In this document: piece by piece, positions 63,271-64,000 of the stretch
Layout: every line of letters starts with the position of its first letter
Position numbering within the stretch: the stretch's first letter is position 1
DNA from: Microbacterium elymi
GTDB lineage: Bacteria > Actinomycetota > Actinomycetes > Actinomycetales > Microbacteriaceae
Direction of reading: 5' to 3'
NCBI RefSeq assembly: GCF_021582895.2
Contig: NZ_CP091139.2
Location: 2,046,001 to 2,110,000, forward strand
Length of the DNA: 64,000 bases
Notes under the pieces: generated by a model
What the model was told of the DNA's origin: nothing
Database searches by the model: none
What the model saw: the letters and a program-made list of their open reading frames with translations, nothing else
Translations under genes and position numbers: made by a program

Positions 63271-64000
63271 ATGAGGATCTCTGCGTGGCTGCGCGCGCGC
63301 CCGCGAACCCTCGCCGCCGGAGCGATCGTGACCGCCGGCGCGGTCGCGATCACCACCCTCGCGTTCGTGTATCAGGGCAACCCCACCGCCGAGCTCGACC
63401 TCAACGACGGCAGCGTGTGGGTCACCAAGCAGTCCAGCCTCATGGTCGGCCACTTCAACCACGAGTCCGCCGTGCTCGACGGGGGACTGCGCACCGCGAG
63501 CGATCACTACGACATCCTCCAATCCCCCCAGGCCGTGCTCATGCACGACGAGGCGGGCAACGCCGTCTCGACGGTCGACCCGGCCACGGTCGCCCTCACC
63601 GGCTCGACGAACGTGCCCAGCGGGGCGCAGGTGCTCCTCGGCGCGAAGACCGTCGCGATCCTGGACGCGACCAAGGGTTCGCTGTGGGTCCTGCCGGCGG
63701 CCGCGATCGGCGGGTTCAAGGCGGCCAGCGTGAAGCCGACGGCCCGGCTCGGCGCCGGGGCGGCGGCCACGGTCGCCGTCGACGGCACGGTCTATGCGGT
63801 CTCGCCCACCAAGAAGACCCTGACGACCGTCCGGGTCGACGCCCAGGGTGCGCCCGTCGAGCCGGAGAGCCGGCAGCTGGACGGCCTGGGCAGGAACGCC
63901 CAGGTCTCGATCACCGCGGTCGGGCAGACGCCGGTCGTGCTCGACGCCGCCACCGGCACCGTGATCGACGGGTCCGGACTGGATGAGAAGCTCCCCGATG
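63271..64000 (+). CDS. Membrane-anchored extracellular protein, N-terminal part (3' end outside window)
   Basis: An open frame from ATG 63271 (GGAGGAG just upstream) runs to the window edge, giving at least 243 residues. A basic start (MRISAWLRARPRTLAAGAIV) and one hydrophobic helix anchor it. The rest looks like beta-rich repeats with phrases such as LNDGSVWVTKQSSLMVGHFN and the recurring pattern of a propeller (AVDGTVYAVS, LDAATGTVIDG). It resembles the start of large actinobacterial fibronectin-III/Ig-like surface proteins, which I offer tentatively. No break is seen. Confidence 0.65.
   Translation, partial: MRISAWLRARPRTLAAGAIVTAGAVAITTLAFVYQGNPTAELDLNDGSVWVTKQSSLMVGHFNHESAVLDGGLRTASDHYDILQSPQAVLMHDEAGNAVSTVDPATVALTGSTNVPSGAQVLLGAKTVAILDATKGSLWVLPAAAIGGFKAASVKPTARLGAGAAATVAVDGTVYAVSPTKKTLTTVRVDAQGAPVEPESRQLDGLGRNAQVSITAVGQTPVVLDAATGTVIDGSGLDEKLPD

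Overview
The window is very GC-rich with GC-rich third codon positions. Its gene content points to an actinomycete of the Microbacteriaceae, most plausibly Microbacterium or a close relative: an Rv2578c-type radical SAM protein, a DEAD helicase with a DUF3516-like tail, a YkoEDC-type vitamin transporter, leaderless-looking promoters and actinobacterial ABC exporters. The genus is inferred from style and content, not from a marker gene. No rRNA, tRNA, prophage, insertion sequence or CRISPR array was seen. The first gene is cut by the left edge and the last by the right edge.

Many genes that are clearly single units are broken by small indels. Most sit on a GCAGC/GCTGC pentamer, typically GCAGC read as GCAAGC or GCTGC read as GCTTGC or GCCTGC. 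Housekeeping genes such as fhs, tag and recQ are affected like the rest, and adding or removing the base restores textbook proteins. I therefore annotate each as one gene and list the break positions. The simplest reading is motif-specific consensus error, possibly caused by a DNA modification, rather than real pseudogenes.

Layout. 0-9 kb: DEAD-box RNA helicase with a long octapeptide-repeat tail, secreted chitinase, AbiEi/DUF559-like protein, an intein-containing radical SAM protein, and a D,D-carboxypeptidase. 9-15 kb: acyl-CoA dehydrogenase, a divergent TetR/FAD-monooxygenase pair, and a large LuxR-type ATPase regulator. 15-21 kb: complete peptide-type ABC importer. 21-25 kb: ECF transporter (S, double ATPase, T) on the minus strand and a small acetyltransferase. 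25-31 kb: DUF3516-type helicase, orphan VapB-like antitoxin, two VOC proteins, RecQ, and a VapBC-type pair. 31.6-42.6 kb: GH3 glycosidase, then a hexuronide catabolic operon (uxaC, uxuB, uidA, GPH symporter, mannonate dehydratase, gluconate kinase, LacI regulator) with LacI-like operators over a good promoter. 42.6-48.3 kb: fhs, a MarR regulator divergent from an Old Yellow Enzyme, azoreductase, F420-reductase-like protein, GNAT, and a vapC remnant. 48.4-51.7 kb: acyl-CoA oxidase-like gene, a palindromic repeat array, and tag. 51.7-58.8 kb: a four-gene ABC exporter-type operon. 58.8-64 kb: hydrolase, glycosyltransferase, an unusual LLM-flavin/FAD-oxidase fusion, and the start of a membrane-anchored protein.

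Several families of short palindromic repeats lie between genes. A REP-like sequence has also been absorbed in frame into three proteins (YkoD-like ATPase, DUF3516 helicase, RecQ), lengthening linkers without breaking the reading frame. These repeats, the intein that splits an iron-sulfur cysteine motif, and the GCWGC-linked indels are the most unusual signals here.
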